From the NCBI GenBank assembly GCA_902491795.1, contig CABUIX010000021.1:1-36205 (forward strand): DNA of 36,205 nucleotides. The letters run 5' to 3'. This stretch comes from an uncultured Bacteroidales bacterium. GTDB taxonomy: Bacteria; Bacteroidota; Bacteroidia; Bacteroidales; UBA932. Under the pieces are notes generated by a model, which did no database searches, was not told the origin of the DNA, and saw only the letters and a list, made by a program, of their open reading frames with translations. A program made the translations under genes and the position numbers. Position 1 is the first letter of the stretch; every line of letters begins with the position of its first letter. Below, in pieces: positions 1-7,660 of this stretch.

Positions 1-724
1 CGAACACCCAGGAATTCATCTTCTCCCAGAGAGCGCGCACGTCAGGATCACCTTCCTCCCACTTGACAAGCATCTCATGGACCTTGTCGATAACGGAAGG
101 ATCCTCCTTCTCCATCTTGGCGTACTCCACATAGCAGTCGCCTACCAGATGGTCTCCCTTCTTGCCGGTACTCTCCGGGGTAGCCCCGTTGAACCTCTGC
201 TGCCATGCATACATGGACTTGCAGATGTGCACTCCCCTGTCGTTGACAAGGGTTACCTTGATCACCTCATTGCCGGCAGCCTTGAGGAGCTCAGACACGG
301 AAGAACCGAGCAGGTTGTTGCGCACATGCCCGAGATGAAGGGGCTTGTTGGTGTTGGGAGACGAGAACTCGACCATTATCCTGCGTCCTGTCGACGGAAG
401 CTTTCCGAAATCCGCATCGGACGAAGCGGAGGCCAGCTGTTCCTGCCAGTAGACGCCCGAGAGCGAAAGATTCAGGAATCCCTTGACGGAATTGAATGCT
501 GCGATTTCAGCACAATTGGCCAGCAGCCACTCGCCTATCGCATTTCCTGTTGCATCCGGAGCCTGGCGCGAAATCTTCAGAAGAGGGAATACGACAAGCG
601 TATAGTCTCCCTCAAATTCCTTGCGGGTCGGCTGCACCTGAAGGGCATCCGCAGCGATTTCTGCACCATAGATTGCCTTGACGGCCTCTGAGGCCTTCGC
701 GGCGATGAGATTCTCCGCAGTCAT
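1..724 (-). CDS. argS: Arginyl-tRNA synthetase, N-terminal part (cut by window edge)
   Basis: Charges tRNA-Arg with arginine in the cytoplasm (class I synthetase). About 241 residues are visible on the minus strand; the 3' end lies outside the window. The N-terminal additional domain typical of ArgRS occupies roughly residues 1-110. The class I signature follows at about 116-137, with VEFSSPNTNKPLHLGHVRNN containing HLGH (130-133), the HIGH-type ATP-binding motif. The start codon at 724-722 overlaps the rpoD stop codon as TGATG, so translation is probably coupled to rpoD. No promoter is visible between the two genes. Identification rests on the signature motif and is firm. Confidence 0.95.
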   Translation of the reverse strand, partial: MTAENLIAAKASEAVKAIYGAEIAADALQVQPTRKEFEGDYTLVVFPLLKISRQAPDATGNAIGEWLLANCAEIAAFNSVKGFLNLSLSGVYWQEQLASASSDADFGKLPSTGRRIMVEFSSPNTNKPLHLGHVRNNLLGSSVSELLKAAGNEVIKVTLVNDRGVHICKSMYAWQQRFNGATPESTGKKGDHLVGDCYVEYAKMEKEDPSVIDKVHEMLVKWEEGDPDVRALWEKMNSWVF

Positions 725-1584
725 CAGCCCAGATAGGTCTTGAGAAGTTTGCTTGCCGCAGGCTTCTTCAGTTTGCGGATTGCCTTTTCCTTTATCTGAC
801 GCACCCTCTCCCTTGTAAGGTCAAGACGCTCACCTATTTCCTCCAGAGTCATTTCCTGGCAACCGATGCCGAAGAACGACTTTATGATCTCACGCTCACG
901 CGGGGTGAGGATCTGAAGCGCCCTTTCAATCTCGGTGCTCAGGGACTCATTCGTCAATCCCCTGTCAGCACTGGGCGAATCCTCGTTGGGAAGCACGTCC
1001 AGCAGGCTGTTGTCCTCCCCTTCAACGAATGGAGCGTCGACGCTGACATGACGGCCTGAAACCCTGAGAGTATCGGCAATCTTGTCCTTCGGTATGTCTA
1101 TCATCTCGGCAAGCTCGTCGGTAGACGGCTGGCGCTCGTTCTCCTGCTCAAACTTTCCGAGAGCCTTGTTGATCTTGTTCAGAGAGCCCACCTGGTTGAG
1201 CGGGAGCCTCACTATACGGCTCTGCTCGGCCAAGGCCTGCAGGATGGACTGTCGTATCCACCACACTGCATAAGAAATGAACTTGAAGCCCCTGGTCTCA
1301 TCAAATTTCTCCGCTGCCTTGATCAGTCCCAGATTTCCTTCATTTATAAGGTCCGGGAGGCTGAGGCCCTGGTTCTGATACTGTTTTGCCACGGATACCA
1401 CAAAGCGCAGATTCGCCCTTGTAAGTTTTTCGAGCGCCTTCTGGTCACCTTTGCGTATCCTCTGGGCAAGTTCAACTTCCTCTTCCGGTGACACCAGCTC
1501 CTCGCGCCCGATTTCCTGAAGATATTTGTCAAGAGAGGCGCTTTCGCGGTTGGTGATGGACTTGGTAATCTTGAGTTGTCTCAT
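724..1584 (-). CDS. rpoD: Primary RNA polymerase sigma factor (RpoD/SigA, short Bacteroidota type)
   Basis: Directs RNA polymerase to housekeeping promoters. The protein has 286 residues and lacks the long region 1.1 and non-conserved insert of proteobacterial RpoD, as is usual in Bacteroidota. Region 1.2 is near residues 18-48 (SLDKYLQEIGREELVSPEEE). Region 2 is near 58-115 and includes NLRFVVSVAKQYQNQGL and YAVWWIRQSI. Region 3 follows, and region 4 is near 225-280 with the LTPREREII and DLTRERVRQIKEKAIRKL helix-turn-helix. This is the factor expected to read the TTTG/TAnnTTTG promoters found elsewhere in the window. It is followed by argS with a TGATG overlap. I saw no match to that promoter pattern directly upstream of it. 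Confidence 0.96.
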   Translation of the reverse strand: MRQLKITKSITNRESASLDKYLQEIGREELVSPEEEVELAQRIRKGDQKALEKLTRANLRFVVSVAKQYQNQGLSLPDLINEGNLGLIKAAEKFDETRGFKFISYAVWWIRQSILQALAEQSRIVRLPLNQVGSLNKINKALGKFEQENERQPSTDELAEMIDIPKDKIADTLRVSGRHVSVDAPFVEGEDNSLLDVLPNEDSPSADRGLTNESLSTEIERALQILTPREREIIKSFFGIGCQEMTLEEIGERLDLTRERVRQIKEKAIRKLKKPAASKLLKTYLG

Positions 1585-1672
1585 CTTTCTCTATAGTCTT
1601 TTCTTTGAAACTTTCGTGTATATATACGTGGCCCTTTTTAAAAAGTTTCACATTTTGTTCATTTTATGAAAC

Positions 1673-1704
1673 AAAAAAACCGGCAGGGTGCATCGCCCTG
1701 CCGG
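1673..1704 (-). terminator. Rho-independent terminator after htrA/degQ
   Basis: A perfect 9-bp stem (1680-1688 with 1696-1704, CCGGCAGGG/CCCTGCCGG) with a 7-nt loop is followed on the minus strand by seven T (1673-1679). It lies between the htrA stop and the rpoD start and is oriented to end htrA transcription, so rpoD needs its own promoter in 1585-1672. Confidence 0.9.
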
Positions 1705-1752
1705 AAACCAAATATCAAAAATCCTTAAAATTCGGCATGTCAAATCATGAGC

Positions 1753-3171
1753 CTAGTCATCCTTTCCGAAGCCGAAGTAACCCGGTCTGCCGCTCGCGGT
1801 TACGCCTTCGATGAAGATGGACCTCTTGCTCTTCTTCGCGATCTCGATCACGTCCTCAGGCTTGCTTACCTTCTGATCGTTCACATACATGATCACGAAG
1901 CCATCCACTCCGCCTGCCTGGGCAAGTTTTCCGTTGCCGGCATCCTCAATGAGCACTCCTCTGTCAGCAGGTGCAAGCTTTGCACCGTAGAACATCACGG
2001 TACCGTCTGCCTCAACACTGCCGACCTGGTCTACACCCTCCTGGAAAGTAACCTTGAGTTCCAGTGTCTTGCCGTCGCGCAGAACCTTGACCACGGCCTT
2101 GTCGCCAGGATAGAAGCTGTTCACCTTCTCCTGAAGTCCTGAAGGAGACTTGATGGCCGTCGAGTCAATGGCGATGATGATGTCTCCTACCTTGACTCCT
2201 GCTTTCTGTGCAGCGCTTCCGGAAAGCACCTCATCAACAATGACACCATCCATGTTGTCAAGTTTGAGTTCCTTTGCAGTCTTGTCGACAATGGGCTTCA
2301 TAACCACGCCGAGTGTCGCACGCTTGACGGAACCGAAGTCAATCAGGTCGGAAACCACCTTCTTCACGATGTTGGAAGGAACCGCAAACGAATATCCGGC
2401 ATACGATCCTGTAGTTGAAACTATGGCGGTGTTGATGCCGACCAGCTCGCCCTCCTTGTTCACAAGTGCGCCGCCGGAGTTTCCGGGATTGACCGCCGCG
2501 TCAGTCTGGATGAATGACTCGATCTTGAATTCGCCGTCATAATTCGGCATCGAGCGGCCTTTCGCACTCACGATTCCCGCAGTGATTGTTGAACGGAGCT
2601 GCTCACCGAGAGGACTGCCTATCGCGAGAACCCATTCACCGAGACGGAGCTTGTCGGAGTCAGCGAACTGAAGCACCGGCAGATTGTCCGCATCAATCTT
2701 GATGAGGGCGACGTCAGTGGCAGGATCGGTACCCACCACTGAAGCGGTGTAGGTCTTGTTGTTGTTCAGGGTCACCTGCACATCGGTGGCATTCGCCACT
2801 ACATGGTTGTTCGTGACGATATAGCCGTCAGACCTTATTATGACTCCGGAGCCGCTGCCCTTGCGCACATCCTCACGCGGCTGCATTTCGTCACCGAAGA
2901 AGAAACGGAAAAACGGGTCTATATAATCGTAGTTCTGCTTTGTTTTCGATGTAACCTGTACATATACAACCGCGTCCACTGCATTTTCTGCGGCATAGGT
3001 AAAATCAGGATAATCCGACATTGACAAATTGACAGTCTTCACCATTTGTCCGTCCGGGCTGTATATCACACGTCCTGATGTGCCGTCAGCACTGCTTGCC
3101 TTCACGATGCCGAACGCCGTGAGACTGCTCAGCAACACTGAGGCCAATACAATCAAAATACCTTTTTTCAT
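1753..3171 (-). CDS. degQ: Periplasmic serine protease, HtrA/DegQ (Do) family
   Basis: Degrades or refolds damaged envelope proteins in the periplasm. The protein has 472 residues. An N-terminal hydrophobic signal segment covers about residues 4-25. The trypsin-like domain follows, with the triad visible as His123 (TNNHVV), Asp153 (DPATDVALI) and Ser232 (NPGNSGGAL). A first PDZ domain lies near 285-375 (AGVKVGDIIIAID), and a weaker second PDZ-like segment lies near 385-470. Length and order match Do proteases. The symbol degQ versus degP/htrA cannot be decided from sequence alone. It is a single gene with its own terminator at 1673-1704. The upstream region is AT-rich, without a clean promoter match. 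Confidence 0.93.
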   Translation of the reverse strand: MKKGILIVLASVLLSSLTAFGIVKASSADGTSGRVIYSPDGQMVKTVNLSMSDYPDFTYAAENAVDAVVYVQVTSKTKQNYDYIDPFFRFFFGDEMQPREDVRKGSGSGVIIRSDGYIVTNNHVVANATDVQVTLNNNKTYTASVVGTDPATDVALIKIDADNLPVLQFADSDKLRLGEWVLAIGSPLGEQLRSTITAGIVSAKGRSMPNYDGEFKIESFIQTDAAVNPGNSGGALVNKEGELVGINTAIVSTTGSYAGYSFAVPSNIVKKVVSDLIDFGSVKRATLGVVMKPIVDKTAKELKLDNMDGVIVDEVLSGSAAQKAGVKVGDIIIAIDSTAIKSPSGLQEKVNSFYPGDKAVVKVLRDGKTLELKVTFQEGVDQVGSVEADGTVMFYGAKLAPADRGVLIEDAGNGKLAQAGGVDGFVIMYVNDQKVSKPEDVIEIAKKSKRSIFIEGVTASGRPGYFGFGKDD

Positions 3172-3276
3172 ATATCGAGGTTTTTAAAATTCCGAGGGTG
3201 GGCTGTGTCAAATTATATGCCAAAAACGAAAAGTGCCGCTGCAGACCGTTTTCAGCGACATACAGACAAAAATATC

Positions 3277-3307
3277 TTCGGAAATCGCACTTTTTGTATT
3301 ATATTTG
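3277..3307 (+). promoter_or_regulatory. Putative dnaN promoter
   Basis: TATATTTG (3300-3307) matches the Bacteroidota -7 box TAnnTTTG exactly. TTCG (3277-3280) is a one-mismatch -33 box with a 19-nt spacer. Transcription would start near 3313, about 34 nt before the ATG at 3347. This argues against the longer open frame that begins at 3233. Confidence 0.5.
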
Positions 3308-3346
3308 AAAGTTGAAAAAACTGCCAGAATACTAAAACAACACTAT

Positions 3347-4468
3347 ATGGAATTCAATGTTTCAAGCGCCGACCTTCTGAAGGGCCTAGCCGATGTCTCA
3401 AAGGCCATCCCGGCAAAAACCACACTCCCGATACTTGAGAACTTTCTCTTTGAAGTTGAAGGAGACAGGCTGAGAGTAACAGCTTCAGACACGGAACTGA
3501 CACTTCGGACCTCGATTGAGGTGCAGAACGCAGGAGAGAACTTCAACATGGCAGTGCCTTCCCGCCAGATGATGGATCTCCTCAAGACGCTGCCGGACCA
3601 GCCGATCACCATAAAGACTACATCCGACGGCTCATTCGAATGCATCTGGAGCAACGGAAATTCGACACTGCCCTATTTCCCGGCAATTGATTTCCCGGAC
3701 ATCAACGGCGCCAATGAAATCGCCACGACAGCGACTTTCCCGGCCGCTGTACTCTCTGAAGGGATAGGCTATACCTCTTTTGCGACAGCCGACGAGGAAA
3801 TGAGGCCCGTGATGAACGGAATATTCTTCGATCTCGATACCGATGTGAGCACCATGGTCGCGACTGACGCTCAAAAGCTCATAGCATACACCACGAAGGA
3901 AGCCAAGGTCGACCAGAAATCATCCTTCATTCTGCACAAGAAGGCGGCGAATGTCCTTCGTACGGCAATAGACAAGAGAGACGACGACATCCTTCTCAAA
4001 TTCGATTCGAACACGGTTGAATTCAGATTCGGCGACAGCATCATGATCTGCCGTCTCATTGTCGGGAAGTTCCCCGACTACAAGAGAGTCATTCCACAGA
4101 ACAACTCCAACATTCTGAAGATAGACAGGCTGCAGCTGCTCAACGCCGTACGCCGCGTGTCGGTGTGCGCCAACAGGGCATCGAACCACATCAAGTTCGA
4201 GCTCAGGCCCGGGCAGCTTGAAATAACGGCACAGGACCTCGGCTTCGCACTCGCCGCCTACGAGAAGATCAGCTGTGAATACAACGGCGACGAGCTCAGC
4301 ATCGGCTTCAAGTCACCCCACATTCTCGACATGCTGGGGAACATGCAGAGTTCTTCTGTGGTCATGAAATTCGCAGACGCCAGAAGGGCCGCGCTCATTG
4401 TTCCCTCCGAAGAAGAGGAAGAGAGCGGAAAGATCTGCGGAATAATGATGCCTATTGTAATCTCATAG
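3347..4468 (+). CDS. dnaN: DNA polymerase III beta subunit (sliding clamp)
   Basis: Forms the ring-shaped clamp that tethers DNA polymerase III to DNA. The protein has 373 residues from the ATG at 3347 (MEFNVSSADLLKGL), the usual clamp length. The frame is open from 3233, but the extra 38 residues match no clamp and overlap the putative promoter. Three clamp folds are recognisable in sequence: N-terminal (SKAIPAKTTLPILENFLFEV), middle (AAVLSEGIGYTSFATADEEMRPVMNGIFF) and C-terminal (LQLLNAVRRVSVCANRASNHIKFEL), ending in ICGIMMPIVIS where the typical pattern ends in a short hydrophobic tail. The DnaQ-like exonuclease gene starts 8 nt after the stop, so they are likely cotranscribed. Confidence 0.96.
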   Translation: MEFNVSSADLLKGLADVSKAIPAKTTLPILENFLFEVEGDRLRVTASDTELTLRTSIEVQNAGENFNMAVPSRQMMDLLKTLPDQPITIKTTSDGSFECIWSNGNSTLPYFPAIDFPDINGANEIATTATFPAAVLSEGIGYTSFATADEEMRPVMNGIFFDLDTDVSTMVATDAQKLIAYTTKEAKVDQKSSFILHKKAANVLRTAIDKRDDDILLKFDSNTVEFRFGDSIMICRLIVGKFPDYKRVIPQNNSNILKIDRLQLLNAVRRVSVCANRASNHIKFELRPGQLEITAQDLGFALAAYEKISCEYNGDELSIGFKSPHILDMLGNMQSSSVVMKFADARRAALIVPSEEEEESGKICGIMMPIVIS

Positions 4469-4476
4469 ACACCGCC

Positions 4477-5310
4477 ATGCAACTTGAACTCACGCGCCCC
4501 CTGCTGTTCTTTGACATAGAAAGCACCGGACTCAACATCTCGTCGGACGGAATCATCGAACTGAGTTTCGTGAAAGTGTTTCCCGGAGGCGAGGAGAGGA
4601 TCAAAACCTGGAAAATCAAGCCATGGGACTACGAGAACAGGCGTCAGCGCCCCATCAATCCGGAGGCTTCAAAAGTCAACGGCATCACCGACGACATGGT
4701 CAAGGACTGCCCGACGTTCTATGAGGTGGCCGACGAAGTGGCCGAGTGGCTCAAGGACTGTGACCTGGCCGGATTCAACTCCTCCAAGTTCGACCTCCCC
4801 ATGCTCGCGGAAGAGTTCGAAAGGGCGAAGCTCGCAGGAAAGGACCTTGGAGTGGACCTCCACTCCCCGCTCATGGTGGACGTACAGAACATCTACCACA
4901 TGATGGAGCCGCGAAACCTCAAAGCGGCATACAGGTTCTACTGCGGCGGCGACTTCGACAATGCACACACCGCCGAGGCCGACACCGTCGCGACTTGCGA
5001 GGTCCTCAAGTCACAGCTGGACCGTTATCCCGAACTGAAGAACGACGTCAAGTTCCTTTCGGCCTTCTCCAACACGAAGAAGAATGTCGATTTCAGCGGA
5101 TACCTGGTCTATGACAAGGACGGAGAGGTGCTCGTCAACTTCGGCAAGCACAAGGGCAAAAAACTTCATGACGTATACAGGACCGAGCCTTCCTACTTCG
5201 CATGGGTGCTGCAGGGCAATTTCCCCCTCGACACCAAGGCACAGTTCACCAAACTGCAGGAGCAGTACAAGCTCGAGAGCCTGAAGGAGAAATTCAACTT
5301 CAAAAGATGA
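4477..5310 (+). CDS. DnaQ-like 3'-5' exonuclease with C-terminal accessory domain
   Basis: DEDDh-family 3'-5' exonuclease related to the DNA polymerase III epsilon subunit; a proofreading or repair role is likely but not proven. The protein has 277 residues. Motif I is FFDIES (Asp13, Glu15), motif II is GFNSSKFDLPML (Asp106) and motif III is HTAEADT (His164, Asp169), so the catalytic set is complete. After about residue 195 comes a separate small segment (VNFGKHKGKKLHDV, SYFAWVLQGNFP) resembling domains attached to DnaQ-like nucleases in Bacteroidota. The gene follows dnaN by 8 nt, and its stop overlaps the next start as ATGA, suggesting a replication-linked operon. Confidence 0.88.
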   Translation: MQLELTRPLLFFDIESTGLNISSDGIIELSFVKVFPGGEERIKTWKIKPWDYENRRQRPINPEASKVNGITDDMVKDCPTFYEVADEVAEWLKDCDLAGFNSSKFDLPMLAEEFERAKLAGKDLGVDLHSPLMVDVQNIYHMMEPRNLKAAYRFYCGGDFDNAHTAEADTVATCEVLKSQLDRYPELKNDVKFLSAFSNTKKNVDFSGYLVYDKDGEVLVNFGKHKGKKLHDVYRTEPSYFAWVLQGNFPLDTKAQFTKLQEQYKLESLKEKFNFKR

Positions 5311-5876
5311 ACATCGTCGTCCTCAACGCATCCGGGAATACCGTCGTACGCCCGGACACGACGCTGAAGAAGAGCAGCGATGACTTCTATGTCCCGGACT
5401 TCGCAGACAGGATCAGCTGGAGTCCGGTCCTGTTCGCCAGAATCAGCAAACCCGGCAAGTGCATCGCATCCAGATTTGCCGGCAGGCACTATGACAGCAT
5501 AAACTACGGAATCCTTCTTTACCCCGAGAACTTCATCGACGGAAGCGAGGACGGCTACGCCAGGGCCTGCTGCCTTGACCACACCTCCTTCCTGCCCTCT
5601 CCGATGTACGACAAGGCAACGCTTGGACGTGAAGGCAACAAGGCCGAGCTGTTCAGAAACGGAGAACCGCTTTTCAGAACATCATTCGCGCCTGCCGCGA
5701 CAGTGGAGAAGTTGCTCGAGGAGGTGACGCAATACTGCTATGTGCGCACAGGCGACCTTGTGTGCCTCGAACTGCAGTCCAGGGAGCCGCTGTGCTCCAG
5801 GGAAGAAAAGGAAGAATGCAGCATAAGCGGAAAATGCTGCGGCAACTACCTTTTGGACTTCAAGATCATATTCTAA
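5307..5876 (+). CDS. Fumarylacetoacetate-hydrolase-fold protein, apparently without metal ligands
   Basis: The protein has 189 residues and starts at the ATG overlapping the exonuclease stop (ATGA). The layout resembles small Bacteroidota FAH-family proteins: a PD-T-L segment near the start, FYVPDFADRISW at about 27-38, GKCIASRFAGRHYDSINYGI at about 50-69, then a late segment ending DFKIIF. In active FAH enzymes the first strand carries a Glu-x-Glu pair and a later Asp that bind the metal. Here the corresponding stretches read SWSPVLFARI and YGILLYPEN, so these acids seem lost. The family alignment is from memory, so the assignment is moderate. Function is unknown; a non-catalytic or substrate-binding role is an inference. 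It could also be called simply hypothetical. Confidence 0.65.
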   Translation: MNIVVLNASGNTVVRPDTTLKKSSDDFYVPDFADRISWSPVLFARISKPGKCIASRFAGRHYDSINYGILLYPENFIDGSEDGYARACCLDHTSFLPSPMYDKATLGREGNKAELFRNGEPLFRTSFAPAATVEKLLEEVTQYCYVRTGDLVCLELQSREPLCSREEKEECSISGKCCGNYLLDFKIIF

Positions 5877-5892
5877 TTCTAACTATAACGAA

Positions 5893-7308
5893 ATGAGGAT
5901 CATTCCGCCCCTTTACTCCTGGAACAAGGGCATAGTAAAGTTCAACCAAGGGAGCAGCCGGCTGGCACACAAGCCGTGGCTGCTTGGAGTAATTCTTCTG
6001 GCATGCGTCCTGATTGCGATGACGCTCGCGAATATTCCCCAGACGCGGCACCTGTACCACTCGATACTGGAGACCAACATCCAGCTGCACCTCTTCAGTG
6101 CTGACGGAGACGTCAACGTGCTGTTCCCGAAGGACATGACGGTCGAGAAATTCATCAACGACATCCTGATGGTCCTCTTCTTCTTTCTCGTCGGCCTGGA
6201 GATCAAGAGGGAATTTGCAAAGGGAGCGCTGTCATCCCCGAAGAAGGCCATGCTTCCGGTAATTGCAGCATTCGGCGGAGTAATCGTGCCGGCTCTGATA
6301 TACACAGCAATCAATCACGGGACCGCTGCCGCCGGCGGCTGGGGAATCCCGACTGCCACGGACATCGCTTTCGCGGTCTGCATAATCTCTATGCTCGGAA
6401 AAAGGGTGCCTGTTTCGCTTAAGGTTTTCCTGACAGCACTCGCCGTGACGGATGACCTGATAGCGATACTCGTGGTCATACTCTTCTACGGCGGCAGGAT
6501 AGACATCGGGCTTCTTGGACTCTCGATAGCAGTGATCGCGTTCGTCTTCCTGATGCGGCGGCTCGGAGAGAAAAGGATGTTCCCGTACATATTCTGCACT
6601 CTGCTGGTATGGGTGCTGTTCTACTACAGCGGGATACACGCGACGATGTCCGGGGTTGTAATGGCCTTCCTGATTCCTTCCGCCCCGCTCTACAACAAGT
6701 CACAGTACTACCACAAGCGCAACAACCTCATAGCCAAGCTTGACCAACTGGCGGAAAACAGCGGGGAGCCATTCCCCAACCACGGACAGCGCAGATGCCT
6801 CAGACAACTTGAATCCGTCGCACACGGAACTCTGGACATGAGCTATCGCATCGAACATGCCCTCGGTCCATGGGTGAATTTCCTCATAGTGCCTCTCTTT
6901 GCACTCGCAAACGCCGGAGTAACAGTCAGCGACATCTCGCTGCTCAACGTCTTCCGCTACGACAGCATTATCGGAAGCGTCTCCATGGGAGTATTCTTCG
7001 GTCTGCTCGCGGGAAAGCCTCTCGGAATCATGCTGTTCAGCTGGATAGCCGTGAAGACCAGAATCGGGTCCATGCCCGCAAAGAGCAACTGGAAAATGCT
7101 TGCCTCCGTGGCCTGCCTCGGAGGAATAGGCTTCACGATGTCTATCTTTATCGACACTCTCTCTTTCGGTGACCAGACCGAGACAGTGATGCTAGCCCTC
7201 AGGGACGCAGGCAAGATTGCCGTGCTGATTGCATCGCTATGCTCAGGAATTCTTGGAACCCTCACGATAATGGCCTGCGGCAAGAAAGAATGTGAAGACA
7301 AGGCCTGA
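5893..7308 (+). CDS. nhaA: Na+/H+ antiporter NhaA
   Basis: Exchanges protons for sodium across the inner membrane, for pH and sodium homeostasis. The protein has 471 residues with about 12 hydrophobic segments. Family hallmarks are VGLEIKREF near 100, GIPTATDIAFA with Asp157, and LAVTDDLIAI with the paired aspartates 187-188 that correspond to the ion-binding pair of E. coli NhaA. It is longer than E. coli NhaA (388 residues). A charged loop at about 268-315 (QYYHKRNNLIAKLDQL, GQRRCLRQLESV), probably cytoplasmic, accounts for part of the excess. It starts 16 nt after the FAH-like gene, so it may be the last gene of the dnaN operon or have its own weak promoter. Confidence 0.95.
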   Translation: MRIIPPLYSWNKGIVKFNQGSSRLAHKPWLLGVILLACVLIAMTLANIPQTRHLYHSILETNIQLHLFSADGDVNVLFPKDMTVEKFINDILMVLFFFLVGLEIKREFAKGALSSPKKAMLPVIAAFGGVIVPALIYTAINHGTAAAGGWGIPTATDIAFAVCIISMLGKRVPVSLKVFLTALAVTDDLIAILVVILFYGGRIDIGLLGLSIAVIAFVFLMRRLGEKRMFPYIFCTLLVWVLFYYSGIHATMSGVVMAFLIPSAPLYNKSQYYHKRNNLIAKLDQLAENSGEPFPNHGQRRCLRQLESVAHGTLDMSYRIEHALGPWVNFLIVPLFALANAGVTVSDISLLNVFRYDSIIGSVSMGVFFGLLAGKPLGIMLFSWIAVKTRIGSMPAKSNWKMLASVACLGGIGFTMSIFIDTLSFGDQTETVMLALRDAGKIAVLIASLCSGILGTLTIMACGKKECEDKA

Positions 7309-7340
7309 GACATCTTTGGCGACGTTTAAGGCTCCGCAAT

Positions 7341-7371
7341 ATTGCTGCTTCGGATATTTTTTATATCTTTG
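7341..7371 (+). promoter_or_regulatory. Promoter of tRNA-Thr
   Basis: TATCTTTG (7364-7371) is an exact -7 box. ATTG (7341-7344) is a one-mismatch -33 box with a 19-nt spacer. The mature tRNA begins 10 nt after the -7 box, leaving a precursor leader of only a few bases. Confidence 0.75.
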
Positions 7372-7380
7372 CAGTCCCAA

Positions 7381-7453
7381 GCCACTTTAGCTCAGTCGGT
7401 AGAGCAGCGCATTCGTAACGCGCAGGTCGCGAGTTCGAGTCTCGTGAGTGGCT
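7381..7453 (+). tRNA. tRNA-Thr (anticodon CGT)
   Basis: A full cloverleaf is visible. The acceptor is 7381-7387 with 7446-7452 (one G-U at the last pair) and the discriminator is T7453. The D arm is GCTC/GAGC at 7390-7405. The anticodon arm is 7407-7423 with loop TTCGTAA and anticodon CGT. The T arm is 7429-7445 with loop TTCGAGT. The closing pair of the anticodon stem (31-39) is A-C, not Watson-Crick. CCA is not encoded. It decodes the threonine codon ACG. It has its own promoter upstream and terminator downstream. Confidence 0.95.
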
Positions 7454-7466
7454 CAAAAGACTTAAT

Positions 7467-7509
7467 CCGGAATCTTGTCTCCCGATGGGGAGACAGAGTC
7501 CGGTTTTTT
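7467..7509 (+). terminator. Rho-independent terminator after tRNA-Thr
   Basis: A long hairpin starts CCGGA at 7467 and ends TCCGG at 7503. Its inner arms are GTCTCCC and GGGAGAC, with one mismatch and a one-base bulge between the outer and inner stems. Six T follow at 7504-7509. Confidence 0.85.
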
Positions 7510-7562
7510 GTCGTGTGCCGTTCAGCCTGCGCAATACGGACTGGACACCCGATTCCAGGCAG

Positions 7563-7586
7563 ATTTGTGGCGAAATTTGTGGCGAA
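7563..7586 (+). repeat. Perfect 12-bp tandem duplication
   Basis: ATTTGTGGCGAA occurs twice in direct succession (7563-7574 and 7575-7586) in the 150-bp gap between the tRNA terminator and the ketoacyl synthase gene. No function is evident. It lies downstream of a tRNA gene, a common integration locus, but no integrase gene or copy of the tRNA 3' end is present. Confidence 0.8.
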
Positions 7587-7624
7587 CGCCATTGGACTCA
7601 AGCCTCCAAGAGCGGCGAATTAGT

Positions 7625-7632
7625 TAATTTTG
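7625..7632 (+). promoter_or_regulatory. Possible -7 box upstream of ketoacyl synthase gene
   Basis: TAATTTTG matches TAnnTTTG. No convincing -33 TTTG lies 19-21 nt upstream. The start would be near 7638, giving a leader of about 23 nt to the ATG at 7661. Confidence 0.4.
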
Positions 7633-7660
7633 AAGGATTTTTAAAGTACTGAAACCTAGA

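Noticed and set aside
3172..3240. TATAATTTG on the minus strand as the htrA promoter
   Set aside because: The spacing inside the box is one base too long for TAnnTTTG and no -33 box lies at the right distance, so I did not list it.
3233..3346. N-terminal extension of dnaN by 38 codons
   Set aside because: The added residues match no clamp, and the stretch contains the putative promoter; the family start is MEFNVSS at 3347.
7342..7623. Small open frame over the tRNA and its terminator
   Set aside because: Its codons are the tRNA gene, its terminator and the tandem repeat; there is no protein signal.
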